DNA from: Hydractinia symbiolongicarpus
Lineage: Eukaryota > Cnidaria > Hydrozoa > Anthoathecata > Hydractiniidae
Assembly (NCBI RefSeq): GCF_029227915.1
Contig: NC_079881.1
Span: 12,313,501-12,377,500 of the forward strand
Direction: 5' to 3'
DNA length: 64,000 nucleotides
The notes below the pieces were generated by a model. The model saw only the letters and a program-made list of their open reading frames with translations, had not been told where the DNA came from and did no database searches. The stretch's first letter is position 1; each line of letters begins with the position of its first letter. The translations under genes and the position numbers were made by a program. Shown in pieces: positions 31,811 to 43,995 of the stretch.

Positions 31811-34800
31811 AAAAATACGCTGTAACGCGCAAAAGTTTGTGCATTGAGCTGAATCGTTTGACGTCAAATATTCGTCGTAGGTTTACAGATGTGGAGTTGA
31901 TCAGCTCCTCGATAGGTAGAGTTCTTGAATTTATCATGCTACCTGAAAAATAGGGCTGTTGACCTTGGGGTCGAACCCCAACGTCCACAGTCCGTTGTCT
32001 AAGGCTGGGCCGTTGATCTTGAAGATGATCCTCAAGGTCCACGGTCCGTTTGCAAATAACAGGACATTCATCAGATAGAACAGGCTCAGTAGAACAAACA
32101 TTTTTTACATTGTCTAAGTTCTGGTGGGACAGTACAGAATGCAGGGTAGAAAATTTATTAGGAACACTGTTGGGCCGTTGATCCTTGACTGACTGCCCAG
32201 GATCAACGGTCCCGGGATTAACACTTGTAATTTTTATTTTATTATTATTTGGTTCTTCCGGCCATTGTAGTTGATCTTCATATATAAAACTAGGTCCGAC
32301 AGTCCATGTTTGAAACCAATTGTTTTTATTTGCCTTGTTCACACCACGAGATGGTAAATCAGCAGGATTCAACTTTCCGGGACAAAATCTCCACATAGCT
32401 GGAGGCGTTAAATCCCTAAATTTTGTCACTCTGTTCTTAACAAATTTCTTACTAGAATTATTATTTCTAACCCAACATAGGGCATCAATTGAGTCGCTCC
32501 AACAAAATTTCAAAGCTACTGGAACGGCGCTACCTAACGACTGACTAATGCACGCAATTAAGGAAGAAAGAAGTAAGCATGAGAGAAGCTCCAGTCTAGG
32601 GATAGACAGTTCATTGAGAGGGGATACTTTTGTTTTACTACACACAATGCGTCCAACAGAGCGTCCGCTTGATAACGTTCCAATAATGTAGACAACAGCA
32701 GAGTATGATCTTTTACTTGCATCACAAAACCCATGCAGGGTGATGTCTTTCAAATCACTTAAAGGATAGTTAGCGAAGTAATAACGTTGCAATCGATATT
32801 TCGACGAGATTGAAAATAACTGTATTAACGAATTCCATTCGTCCTTTAATTCCTTACTAAACTCAGTGTCCCAATCGTTTACGGTTGTGCATAACTTCTG
32901 GAAGAATACCTTAAACGGTACAACGAGGGGCGAAACCAAACCGACTGGGTCGTAAATCGATGCGATGATTTTTAGGATGTTGCGTTTAGTTAGAAGGACG
33001 TCGGATTGAGCTAACTGTTTTTGTCTTGACAGGTCTATTTCCATTTCGTCATTGGCCGTATCCCATTTGATGCCCAAGATTTTTTCATCGGGAGGAGCTG
33101 GATCCTCGATTTCGAATTTGGAGATTTGCGCTTGGAGAGTTGGACTGTTAGAACGCCATTTTCGTAAGATTAAACCAGCATCCTTAAACCGTGCTTTTGC
33201 CTTTTGGTAAAATGTGAACACCTGATCGCTGGTATCTCCTCCGCCAATGCTGTCGTCGACATAAAGGTTTTCTAAGAAAGCTAGCACAAAGTCAGGGTCG
33301 GCACTTTGGTATTTCTTCAAGTGCTTTATAATTGATGCAGCTAAAAGGAACTGTGAAGCGTTCATTCCAAAGATTACACGAGTGTATCGGTATATCATGA
33401 GTTAAGGATTTTCTTTTGTTATATCGTCAAACCATAGGAAGCGTAAGAGGTCACGATCAGGTGTGTTGTTTGCCACATTTAAAAATGCTTGTTTAATGTC
33501 GCTTGCTACCGCAACCTTGTAGGTCCCAAAACGGATAAGGATGTCCATAAGTAGAGGAAGAAGAGAAGGACCCTTTTCCAAGCAATCGTTGAGTGACGGA
33601 GAATTTGAAGAAGCATCGTAAACAATGCGCACCTTGGTTGTGGACTTATCTTCCTTTAAGACGTAATGATGGCGCAAGTAATGGACTTTACCTGGCGGCG
33701 GTGGCGGCTCTGTCACCTGCTCGATGATACCGTCACATTTTTGCTGTTTAATGATGTCGTCGTATTGTTGCAGAAGCTCGGCCTTAGCCTTGAGTCGGCG
33801 GAAGACTGATGTTAACCGATTTCGGCTGTTTTGGAAATTGTCCGGTATCTGTTCATGATCTTGTTTCCATGGTAATGGGACGGAATATCTTTCTCCATCG
33901 AAATCAATTTTCTCGCTGAATTTACCTATGGTAAACGTAGTGTCTACTTCATTTATGTCCTCGACTTGCCAAAATTTCTTTAGATTATCAGTTGACAGTT
34001 CGTGCCCTTTATGCGAAAGTAAAACGTTTGCAACGTTAACAGTCGAAGAAGATACCCGCACATTTCCGTTAAGAGTCCAACCAAGGATAGTTTGAACAGC
34101 GGTAAGAGCGTTCTCGGTTTTTATAATTTGTCCTGTTACAAAGTTCCAATAATAATTTGCACCTATAAGAACGTCGATCTGTTTTTTGTCAGAGGCGTTG
34201 TTGTCAGCAAGGCAAATGTTTGGGAGAAGGGTTTGCGCTAAATCGACTCTTTGGTTAGATAGAGGTGAGCATATCATGTCCATAACATACGCTTCGATTA
34301 CGGAATAATCGTTAGAATGGGCGTTTTTAATTTTAACCTTTACGACGTCTAATTTTCGAGGTTTTTCAGAGTTGTCGCCAAACACTTTTACGTTTAAAAT
34401 CTCGCTGCGGATGATTTTTAATTTTGATCGTTGTTTTGCGTTACTTGTGATGAATGATTTTTGCGAACAGTTATCAAAGAGCACGCAACCAGAAAAAACA
34501 ACGGAATTTTTGTCAGTATTTAACAAGTGCGCATTTGCTGTTTGCAGCAGTGTACTGTCATGGCAACCAACGACGTTCACATTTGATGATTGATTTTGTT
34601 CATCATCCTGAGAATGCGGAACCTGTCCATCGTTGTTGTTTTTGTTTCGCTCTCCTCCACCCTTAGCGTCACAGAGGGAGATATGATGTCTTCCCTTGCA
34701 CTTAAAGCACGTGTTTTTAGAGTTGCAATTTCTAACGAGATGTCCGGATTTTAAACAATTAAAACATCTGTTTTTAGCACGAATGATTTGCTTCCTTGCT

Positions 34801-35003
34801 GTGACTGTAACTACGGTACACCTGTTAGAATTATGAGAACCCTTACAATAAGAACAGGAGATAGAGTTGACTCGTCCATGCTGCTGTTTCCGAGGGTATC
34901 TTTCAGCGTTATATTGCTGAGCAAAAAGAGTCGAAGAAGGGGATGTGGAAGCAAAACCTGTGTTAGGGTCCATCGCACAGCAGCGCTCGCGCCATGAGTT
35001 CAT
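31803..35003 (-). pseudogene. BEL gag/pol: zinc knuckles, protease, RT, RNase H (one in-frame stop)
   Basis: One frame from 35003 to 31803 with a single TAA at 33402-33404. Order: CCHC knuckles ('CFNCLKSGHLVRNC', 'CFKCKGRHHISLC'), aspartic protease of the DUF1758 type ('FDNCSQKSFIT'), RT ('KVRIVYDASSNSPSLND', 'VASDIKQAFLNV', after the stop 'LENLYVDDSIGG' with the YVDD site), then RNase H-like ('LHGFCDASKRSYSAVVYI'). The tail near 31980-32230 has short repeats built round 'DQRP'. All catalytic blocks can be read; the stop falls inside RT. Confidence 0.88.
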
Positions 35004-35964
35004 TTTTAAAGCAGTTTATTAAGTCGCCTATTTTCCATGTTCCCTGCGGCATTTTACGAGTAATATCAAGTTTAAAATCACCTGGTAGTTTATTCATTAC
35101 AATAGAAATTAAGACTGGACCATACGCCTTGGATTCAACATCAAGAGACTGAAGATTACGGGTATGCACTTCTATCAAATCAAAAATTGTGCGCAATTCT
35201 GTCGTATCACAACTTTTACCAGGTGCGATATTGAGGAGTGCATCCATGTGAGCACTGATAATAGTTTAAATATCGCCAAATCTTTCCTTTAGAATATTTA
35301 CAGCCACCTTGTAATTGTCAGTTGTAAGCGCCAATCCTTGAAGGCTCAAACTAGCGCTTCCTTAAAGCAGTCCTTTTAAGTAATTAAATCTCAAAATATC
35401 ATCTAGCATTTCGTTTGAGTGTATAGCGCTCTCAAATCCGTCCCAAAATGACTGGAAGCTTAATGGGTCGCCGCTAAACTTTTGCAAGGTTAATTTAGGA
35501 AGCTTCGCGGACTTAGAGAAAGAAGTGGCAGAATGAAAACTACGCGCTTCGTCAGCCGAAATAGTAGACACACTATCCAAATGAGTTCGCTTCAACCAAG
35601 ATTGAATATTAATTATACCTTTCGTTACACTTCTTTGAAATTCGTAACAGTCCAAACTAGCGTTTTCCATTTCATGTTCTTCATCAATATTCGATAAAAT
35701 TTTCTCATCCAGATCCTTAAGAATGTTCATCTTTTCGTTAAGAATTTTCTCATTTGTCAAAAGTTCTTGTTCTAAGTTATGAAATGTTTCTGTCGTTACG
35801 TTTTGCTGCAAAATAGCATGTGTTTCAGAAAGACATTTTTTAGCGACTACTCTGTGCATAACACGTGATCTTTTCCATGTTTTAATTTGTTCTTCCATCT
35901 TTGTGAAGGTTGTGAAAAAAAATTTCTCCGGTAAAAAATGTCCAAGTAAGAAAAGTAAAACCAC
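34963..35964 (-). pseudogene. BEL gag (DUF1759-like), frameshifted
   Basis: 35362-35964 encodes the N-terminal gag part with a long helical region and 'KLPKLTLQKFSGDPLSFQSFWDGFES', the hallmark of the BEL/Pao gag family. Frameshifts between 35360 and 35247, then 34963-35247 holds the C-terminal gag part, which shifts frame again into the zinc-knuckle frame near 34990. Confidence 0.8.
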
Positions 35965-36105
35965 GAATAACTAAACACGTGTTTGTAAAATATAAATCAA
36001 CAACAATAAACTTTGGTAAAATCTCCAATCAACAAGAATAATCTTCTGTTTAATTTTAATCACTAAGATTTCCTATATAATTATGAACTAGATATTTTAA
36101 AAATT

Positions 36106-36123
36106 TCCCGGGTCTCGGCACCA
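36106..36123 (-). promoter_or_regulatory. Primer-binding site
   Basis: On the minus strand TGGTGCCGAGACCCGGGA begins two bases after the 5' LTR. It complements an 18-nt tRNA 3' end of the form TCCCGGGTCTCGGCACCA. That is close to animal tRNA-Phe ends (TCCCGGGTTTCGGCACCA, one base different), so tRNA-Phe is the likely primer. Confidence 0.7.
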
Positions 36124-36125
36124 TT

Positions 36126-37379
36126 TGTTGGATCCCGGGAAAAGAATTACGATCAGACTGAATATTAAAGGTTCCCTCCGACGTTTTAATGATGCTACCT
36201 AATAATGTCCTATTCATATAAGTATTAAAGAAAATAACATTCGTTTTTTACAGAAAAGTTTAGTACAGCAAATAATTGTAAATAAACTTTCAAATTTTGA
36301 GCCACCTCACTTCATGCGGCTTTATCATGCTCACGCTTCTTCTCGAACTTTGAAATTCATAATGGCTGCATAATTGACGTCACAAGGACCAAAGAATTAT
36401 AGGATACCTCACGGGGATATATTCTACTGACTAATTGTGTTTAGAATGCCTTGTTGATATGTTTCGAAGTATTAAGTATTTATGAGATATAGAAGTTCCA
36501 TTAGCGCTAGAAAAAAATTTTGTTGTTTGCTTAATGCAGAATTATTTGTTTTCTTTTAAAAGCAACACGTTTGTTAAGTACACTGTAACCTGAAATATGG
36601 GTTATAAGAACATAAGTTTGATATTTCAGGTTAACATTTTTCTTTTAGAGCATATTGCTATGCTGCTTACCGACAGTTTACGTGGTGGGTTCACAACAGA
36701 CAAACAGACAGCAAATCTGTGCGAAGGGTCATGTCGTCACGTGCGGAGACAAAAATTCGTGATGCTTATCCAGAGCCTGACGGGGTATACACAGGATATA
36801 TGGAAGGGCGTGTAGTTCTTGAAAATGAGTTAACATGGGTTTTCCGTGATGCCGAAAATGTATTTTAACTTAATTAAAAAAATAAAAAAAATAAAAAAAT
36901 AATATGTACAAATCACATAAAATAAAAAGTAAAACAAAATTATGTCATTCGTGAGTATTTAATTAAGTTTTCAAAAATATCCTCTCTACAGGGCCTTTCG
37001 TCGGCAGGGGTAATAAAGGCTCGTTTTTTTCCCGGACGGCAATTACAGGTGCCTTTCACCTACCAATTATATTTACCCAAAAAATCACGTGACTTAGTCT
37101 TCTTTAGCAACAAGACAGCACATTTTTTTCCCTTTCCTTTTCACCAATCACTAACCAAATCTGTCAAGCATGGTCAACAAACAAATCGAGAAAGAATTAT
37201 TTAGAGGTAACCCTTTCGTTATAAACAGATCCTTCGTAATGACTGACCGCTTACGCCAGAATTACGATCAGACTGAATATTAAGTTTTCTTTCTCAAACA
37301 TAAAGTTTCAACTATTACCTAGTTCATCACACAAAAAATATCCAAAGTGAAGGAGGCTCTCCACCAGAGAGATCTGATA
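36126..37379 (-). repeat. 5' LTR, long form (1254 bp)
   Basis: Outer parts match the 136-bp 3' LTR. The middle (about 36168-37257) is absent from the other LTR and is bounded by a 25-bp direct repeat (agaattacgatcagactga...). Inside is a 13-bp inverted repeat at 36586-36598/36621-36633. No coding domain recognised in the middle. Confidence 0.75.
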
Positions 37380-37640
37380 GTAACCATCAAAGACATGCTC
37401 AAGTTTGAAAAACAGAACAGCCTAAAAGTTAACGTGTTCAGTTACGATAAATAAGTCAACCTCATAAGACTTACAGATGATAAAATAACAATCGACATTC
37501 TACTGATATCTACCGAGCAAACCAATTTTTATTGGTTGACAAGGAACTTCCAAAGACTAGTAAAAGCACAGATAAACCACGGCCATCCAAAATTTATATG
37601 CAAGAAATGCATCAATTCTTTTCAAGTTAAATCCTAATAA
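37380..37640 (+). pseudogene. Second Polinton: polB fragment right of the BEL insertion
   Basis: Continues the reading interrupted at 30073: 'VTIKDMLKFEKQNSLKVNV', then after a stop 'ITIDILLISTEQTNFYWL' and 'HPKFICKKCINSF', the zinc-finger part that follows the conserved N-terminal block in Polinton PolB. Confidence 0.65.
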
Positions 37641-37726
37641 TAAAAAACACGTTTAGTCATATTCGGCCAAAAAGATGATAACAGTCGATATGAAGAAGCC
37701 CGCTTTAAAGCTAATGTTTACCAACT

Positions 37727-37801
37727 TCAACCTTGTTCCCAGGGCATTTTGCCTTGTTGATAAAGTTTTCAGGGGTCATAAGACCCTGTGGACGAGGTTG
37801 A
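37727..37801. repeat. Short palindromic repeat (MITE-like)
   Basis: Ends caaccttgttcccagg and, inverted, caacctcgtccacagg, about 75 bp apart; the same motif occurs at 8900-8925. Probably a short dispersed non-autonomous repeat. Confidence 0.45.
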
Positions 37802-38039
37802 ATTCTTATAGTGCAACAGAGCCATGTGTTTTATTTTTTTTCGGTATAGTTAATATGTTTTTTAAAAGTTTTTCTTTGTCGTTAAAACACTCGTTTTACT
37901 CAAGCGGCGCAACGGATGGGTTTCAAAGGAGCCCGTAAACAAACTTGAATAGAACTTAAATAGACGTTGCATAAATGTACCTTCTTCTCTTTTTAAACCT
38001 CCTTGGCCTTACAAAGTAGGAGTCAATCGTCAAAAATCT

Positions 38040-38440
38040 GGAACAACTAACAAAAAGGATATACAGCTATGAAAAAGACCATCCAAACTACGACGACACA
38101 AACAAAAGAGGTGTTAGGAAAATTTAAGGATGAGTGTGGTAAAAAAGTCATGAAAAAGGTTTGTCGGTCTAATATCTAAGTTTTATGCATTCGAGTTGAC
38201 TGAAATGAAAGAAAAAAGGCAAAGGTACTGTAAGAGAACCGTAAGAGATAAAATAGCATGTGGTGCGTATGGAAACTGTATGTTCAAAGAAAAGGAAAAC
38301 CGACAGTAAATGACCGTCATCAAGAGCTACAAACATGAATGATACACAAGATTGAACAAAGATAAACGAATCATCAGAGACGACAAAACAAATGACAAAG
38401 CCTGCTGGTCACCAATAATCCATCTTTTCATTATCTTTCC
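38040..38440 (+). pseudogene. Second Polinton: polB C-terminal fragment
   Basis: Frames on the plus strand read 'VLGKFKDECGKKVMKK', then pieces corresponding to the end of PolB ('KEKRQRYCKRTVRDKIACG', 'MTVIKSYKHE'). This is the equivalent of 20932-21267 in Polinton 1 ('LIKDELNGKIMTKFI' and on). The exonuclease and catalytic palm regions are missing between 37640 and 38040, so an internal deletion has occurred. Confidence 0.6.
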
Positions 38441-38890
38441 ATGTAATTGACGACGACCAGGAAAAACCTTGTGACAGATAATATATAGCCCCACAAAATG
38501 GTTTATAGTATATAGTTCGCGCCATACGCCCTTTTATCCGTAGATCCCTTGGGAAGGTATGAACCCTAACCACTCCTAAGCTTTATCTCTCCCTCACCTG
38601 TATATATGTTATTACAACTGTATTGTGTAGTATTGCTATACCACTTGATACGTGTTCATTAATGTATGAAATGTTTCTTTATATCATCGTCATACCCCTT
38701 CAAGATATGGTTAGACAAATCACTTATTGCATATTTCTGTTTATATCACGCACGTACCTTATAGGCCTAATGTTATTCTTTGTAGCCATACTCGAATCAC
38801 GTTTACAATGCACCCACAAACCGACACCATCGGCCGACTGACAATGTTTATCCGTATACTGCGAGACGAGACATGTAGCCTACAACCTAT
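38440..38890. other. Non-coding stretch
   Basis: Nothing I can support beyond short chance frames. Confidence 0.4.
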
Positions 38891-39303
38891 CATTGTATAT
38901 TCCCTAAAAGACTTACGAATAAACTCGGGATCCGGATTTCGCAATATCCGTACTAACTTCAATATTGGGTGGTGTTGGACTGCCCCTGACAATTCTCAAC
39001 ACACCATAGGCCTTTAAAGGTATTGGATTATAAACAACAACCTTCCTAACCCTACTTTTATCCACCTTCATCGACATCTCACGATAAACCTTCCCAACCA
39101 ACTCCTCATCAAAATTATGCTCCTAATCAACAACATACGTTCATCTTCTACTTGACAAGAAAATCCTTCGTTAACATAGACGCTCCAACAATCCCAACCA
39201 ACTTGACGGAGTCACTGAAATCAACTACTTAAATTCGGTGCAAAGACCTTAAAAATACTTTTCAGCAACATCATTCTTAACTTCCCTAACTTCACTCATT
39301 TAC
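38890..39303 (-). pseudogene. Second Polinton: unnamed accessory gene remnant
   Basis: A minus-strand ATG near 39303 ('MSEVREVKNDVAEKYF') is soon broken. Coding-like sequence reappears as 'ELVGKVYREMSMKVDKSR' and 'RKVVVYNPIPLKAYGVLRIV' (38913-39101). No domain name. Its place directly after a TM-protein gene mirrors the compact gene blocks of Polinton 1. Confidence 0.35.
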
Positions 39304-39319
39304 ATTGGAATTTTTTAAA

Positions 39320-39556
39320 CTATTTTTGAACTGGATTGGATTTTTCCTTTACAAGCTTCTGCACCACGACAGACTTCGACACCTCCACATTACGACTCTT
39401 TCTAAAATACCAAACACCTTCACACAATAAAACAACAAAACCACAAGCCAAATAAGTAAGATAACCATTATCCCTCTCATATTCTATTTCCCTCTTCTCA
39501 ATATGTTTCACACCCATCAATATCTCATCCTCTATCTTTCCGATTGAACTACGCAA
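39320..39556 (-). CDS. Second Polinton: small single-TM protein
   Basis: 78 residues: charged helix, a membrane helix ('YLTYLACGFVVLLCEGVWYF') followed by a basic stretch and a Lys-rich tail. The arrangement, including 'GVWY' before the basic patch, resembles the Polinton 1 protein at 20005-20256 ('GVGVWYMFKRGK'). I infer a diverged homologue. Confidence 0.4.
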   Translation of the reverse strand: MRSSIGKIEDEILMGVKHIEKREIEYERDNGYLTYLACGFVVLLCEGVWYFRKSRNVEVSKSVVVQKLVKEKSNPVQK

Positions 39557-39599
39557 GTCTCTTCCCCTGTTTCACCCTTTACGAATTCTTTTTCGTTTT

Positions 39600-41990
39600 T
39601 GTCACATTTTCTGTTTGCTTAAAGGTGCAAGATATGTACCAAACCTGTAATACAAGTCACACGTAACTCTCTGCAAAGCTGCATTCAAAAAGGGATCATT
39701 TCCTAGATCATCCTCCAACTCACTATCGCCCAAACCAAGAGCATTTAAAACAACATTTGAATAAAAGCAATGATTTCACCATTAAAATCTAGACTCGTAT
39801 TGCCCCATCGTTTGAATGAACTGGTTAGCATCAATTGGTATTTTATGAATAGTATGTGAGAGATTAGATTTAGTTAGAGATATAGAACGAGCTATACCGC
39901 AAACTGCTAGGTCGAGCTTTTAGGCTCGGCCGATGTCAACAGTGAGTGGTACGCTCTGGAGGCACTGCGTAGTTATGTTGGAAAAAACAAGGATTTGCCA
40001 ATAAATATGGTGTTTTTCCCGTATCTATAATCACATTTAACTACAAAAAAGGCACCTTAACACTTTTCTAAGTAGAATTTGCCAATGCAAAAATCCTGTG
40101 TATCTAAAACTAGTGATACGCCTTAAATTCAACGCAGATTCTATTGTAAGCGTTTAATAAGGTTCCTTTACGTCCAGGATCCGAGTTATTAATTTTATCT
40201 CCACTCAGAAGTTTTCGCTGAGGCTTGACTCCCCTTTGATGTTTTCACGGTAGTTAAACTACAAATTGCCGCATTTCGCTGATTTTAAAGCTTCTGGCAA
40301 TAGACACTCTGAACGATTTTCAACATGCCTTGAGGCCTATTAAGGGAACACAAGTTTTGGGAGGAAAGCTTTGACAAGACTTAACGATGTTTTGGTTTAA
40401 AATCACTAACGTCATATCAAAATAATTCGTGGAAATGGTGCTAATTATTATTAGTCGAGTATTTATACATGGTATAAACATTTCGGAAAATATTAATAAC
40501 ATAAAATTTTTGTTGTCAATGTGTGCGCAATTACAATTCAAATACAATTCGAATAAGAAAATTCCATGGTTTAATTTGGTGGGTGAAATGGCAAAAAATT
40601 TTCACATATTTAATAAAGAAGTTGTCATGCTGACAGGTGTGGAAAATGTTTGTGGTTCTACCAACATGGCGAAAATGACTTATATACTATTGCAACACTA
40701 TCATGGACAGAAAAATGGAGTTAACGATATCCGTTCTTGAATGATTTTGGATTGTTAAAAATTTATAGTAATTATAGCATAGCAGCTACAAGTATTTTTA
40801 AGTTTAATTCAACATTTTGAAAGTTTGAGCCAGAAATGGTTACTGAAAAAAAATTATTTTTATTGCTATTAAACTAATGGGGTTAAATATTTTTCGACTG
40901 AATGTTGTGCAGTGTTCATCCTTTTGTTTTTGTGAGTTGTTGCGTTGTAAGTTTGTTTTTAGCTATTATTGCCTCCTTTTCATGTTCTTAAATATTTCCA
41001 TAGATTAATGAGAAAAACAAAAAACAGTGGCTTTTTTTGGCTCTGAGAAAAATGCATGTATGTTTCTTTTGCCTAGAAAATTTGCATAAAATAAAAAATT
41101 TAGATTCACCCTGTGTTCCTCCATATAATGTTTTCCGAGGTATTGCTTCACCTTACCACCAATAACACGTGTAATCAATCTTTCATGTTTCACACCAACA
41201 CCACAAATATTAACAAAACCTCTGCAGCTTAGCAATTTACTGGACATTCCTTTCCATCTCCTTCCTATATTGATGACTAAACAATACCCTGACTTCTATT
41301 TTGTTTTGGAACGCTTCGTTGGATGGATGGGGAATGTTTTTTTAAATAACCTCCTAACATCAACGCAAAATTTTTTTTTTCTAATCGAACATTATTAGGT
41401 TCGGGTATGTCCATAGTGTTGTCTTGTATATTTTTCGAACACAGCCATCGTCTCACTTGTTGTTTTTTATGTAGGTTGGTATACTGTTTTGTATCTGGAT
41501 GCAATATCAACAGTACTCAGAGTGTATTTGTATGTTTTTCGTTTATATTTGTCATGAGGTATAGGAGGTCAGCCTAACTTCGTTTAGTTTTAGAAAAAAG
41601 TTATATGACCTCCCTATTTTTAATGACACCCGGATGACGGGCACATGTAATACTGGAAATGTAACTTGTAAACACATTATTGAGTAACTCAGTTTCAAAA
41701 ATTGCTTCGACGTATCCAATGTTTATGTAAATCCTTTACACTTAACGGGATAACCGCGAATTCTATAATCCTTTACTTTCCCAATCGGATAAATTACACC
41801 TGGTTTTCTTGTAAGATATAATATAACTATTCCCCTTATACCAGCAAAACAACTTATTTCACCGGCTCTAGTTTTTTTAACTTAATTTAACTTAATTTCT
41901 TCTAACGAGTTTTGTGTCTTTTCTAACCTTCTCTTACCTAAGACCTTAAACAATGGTCTCGGAGACTTCAAATTATCATCTTTATTTGTC
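39600..41990. other. Non-coding or unrecognised AT-rich stretch
   Basis: Open frames of 75-103 codons occur (40429-40740 plus; 41005-41247 and 41277-41510 minus), but none has a domain or a flanking gene context that I recognise. Probably decayed Polinton or host sequence. Confidence 0.4.
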
Positions 41991-42290
41991 AACTCTAACG
42001 TACGCTCGCCTTTATAAAACAACCTACTTTCTCTATCTTTAAAACATAATAACGTTTGACAATGGGAACGGATGAATAACCCAACTTATCCCCATTCCCT
42101 TTATAAACATCCTCCATCTTAGTTCTACCCTCTGTGGTCTGTTGTGACAAACCCAACGTACTTTCCTCATCCCATTTGTCCGGTATCAGTCTGCAAGGAT
42201 CAACAGCAAAATGGTCAGCTATATTATCAAGATCCTCATCATCAAAATCCTGCATATCTATTGGTTCATCCATCGCTTTTTTCCTAAAAA
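41700..42290 (-). pseudogene. Second Polinton: unnamed gene remnant, repeated at 53.7 kb
   Basis: ATG near 42273 opens 92 residues with an acidic head ('MDEPIDMQDFDDEDLDNIAD') and 'DKWDEESTLGLSQQTTEGRT'. Shifted continuations ('CFAGIRGIVILYLTRK', 'VIYPIGKVKDYRIRGYPVK') run to about 41700. A second, more decayed copy of the head lies in inverted orientation at 53700-53930. No domain name. Confidence 0.4.
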
Positions 42291-42528
42291 AAATAAATAG
42301 GAGTTAAAGAAATTTGAAAATTCCACAAGGACCGGAAGAAAAACTAGCAAACTTCAAAGCTGTGCACCACAGTGAATTGAGATTAACATGGAAGAAGTGA
42401 GTATTAAAAACATTGCAAGAGATTGAATGAATAAATGCTGAATAAATAACCACTTGGTCAGGTATAAATGCATTAGCATCAGCACCTACAGTCATCGCCT
42501 TACCTGCTTCTCTAGCATTTAGATCGCT

Positions 42529-42831
42529 ATGGACAGTCATCGGTCTATCAATTCTACCGGCATCAAAATTTATCACAACATGTGTAAAAAAAAAATTAAC
42601 AAGTATTCAAACTTGATCGGTAAACTGAACTCTTCTATGGTAATAATTGAGACTCTTATATTACAGTGTTTAGATAACGGTAAGATGAGTAATGATGACT
42701 TAAGGAAGATAAGGGATGGATATATTGCGATTAATAGGGAGATAGTAATGTCAATCAGTATTAAGTCAAAAAACGACCAAATAAGGCTGATATTAAAAAG
42801 AATTGGCTGCCTGGAGTCAAACTTTATATGA
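42529..42831 (+). CDS. Second Polinton: helical protein related to the 11536-12193 gene
   Basis: 100 residues, mostly helical: 'KLNSSMVIIETLILQCLDNGKMSNDDL'-like spacing of Lys-Leu-Asn-Ser, a hydrophobic helix and an Asn-Gly-x-x-Ser turn match the tail of the Polinton 1 protein ('KLNSIVDLISKAMENGVISD'). Similarity is weak and assessed by eye. Likely the 3' part of a homologue whose N-terminal half is decayed to the left. Confidence 0.4.
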   Translation: MDSHRSINSTGIKIYHNMCKKKINKYSNLIGKLNSSMVIIETLILQCLDNGKMSNDDLRKIRDGYIAINREIVMSISIKSKNDQIRLILKRIGCLESNFI

Positions 42832-43221
42832 ATTTATAAAAAGTGGGAGCAAATTTATTATGAGGTGGTGAGATTTGAAAGGTTTATCGGCAGTGGGTAA
42901 GTTGAAAGAATAGCCGATTTTAGCAGGATAATGAGGCCGAGAAACGGTTAAGGAAACAACACAATTCTAATTATATATCATTATCAAAATACATACTGCG
43001 ACCAAATTCATGTGAGTTGTGGGTCAGTGATAAGTATTTTGGTTATTGGTCTCTTCAGCTGGGTTTGCTATTTATTGTGCTTTTACGTGTTTAGGTGTTT
43101 CTGCCGAATATTTGGATAATTGCAGTAGGATGTTAAAGGCTGTTTTTTTGGTGTTATTTGTGGGGAAAAAATTCGTGTTTTGTTTTCGTCGTTTCGTAAT
43201 GCTCTTCGTCGTGGTGTTTTA

Positions 43222-43995
43222 CTCTTCGTCGTGATGTTTTACTCTTCGTCGTGGTGTTTGATTTTTTGTTGCGTGGTTTAGGTTTCGTCGTATTACTCAT
43301 TGTGGTGGATCATAATAGTGCAAATTTTATATGAAATTACTATTTGTACTGCCTGCCTTACGAAGTTCCACGAGACGAAAGAAACTGGAAAAAATCATAA
43401 TCTTTGACTTATACAAATTGTGCGTTTTACAAAAATTTTTGTAGGCTAAATGTTTATGTTATTAAATGTTAAAAAGTTGCATAATTTTTTACCATTAACT
43501 ATTTCATATTGTGAAATTAAATATTTCATTTGGGTACTGTACTTTATGCACACTCCCAATTTCACTTTTTCTATTTGTTTTTATTAAATAAAATTTTTAA
43601 AGCTATTTAATTTTATTCTTTCTACTATATCTGAACCTACTTTCATTTTTTTCTTTTAAAGCTAGTAACTTAAAACGCTTAACCTAAACTTTACAGGCTT
43701 CTGTGGTAATTTATTGAAACTTTTTCCATGTAAAAGGAGTATATTTATCATCCGGATGTCAGAAGGGGATATCTCAAAAACGTGTGGGGGTAATTGTTAT
43801 GAGAAACGTTGATGTTCATGGTGGTGATATTGGGAAATATGAGAGTTTGTTGTAATGTGAGTGGTTGTAAAAAAACATAATCCGAGAGACAGTTAAAAAC
43901 ACAGAATGAAGAACACAAGCATATATCAAACAATAAGGATAATGAGTGCATGCTGATTATTAGAACATTAAAAAAGACAAAACACGAAATTATTG
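43222..43995. repeat. Dispersed repeat, copy A
   Basis: Close to 53927-54560 in direct orientation, with the 43534-43995 part matching almost base for base and small indels elsewhere. No coding signal. Confidence 0.8.

Larger units (their letters stand above)
30074..37379 (-). mobile_element. BEL/Pao LTR retrotransposon, complete but decayed
   Basis: Minus-strand element bounded by related LTRs and flanked by GTAAC (30069-30073 and 37380-37384). Terminal bases are TG...CA at the left LTR; the right LTR starts TA (minus strand) by one substitution. Internal order: 5' LTR, PBS, gag, CCHC knuckles, protease, RT, RNase H, integrase, DUF5641-like tail, polypurine tract, 3' LTR. It interrupts the polB gene of a second Polinton. 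Confidence 0.9.

Noticed and set aside
36168-37257. Middle of the long LTR as an independent transposon insertion
   Set aside because: No inverted ends or coding sequence, and a 25-bp target duplication is implausible; deletion in the short LTR is simpler, though not proven.
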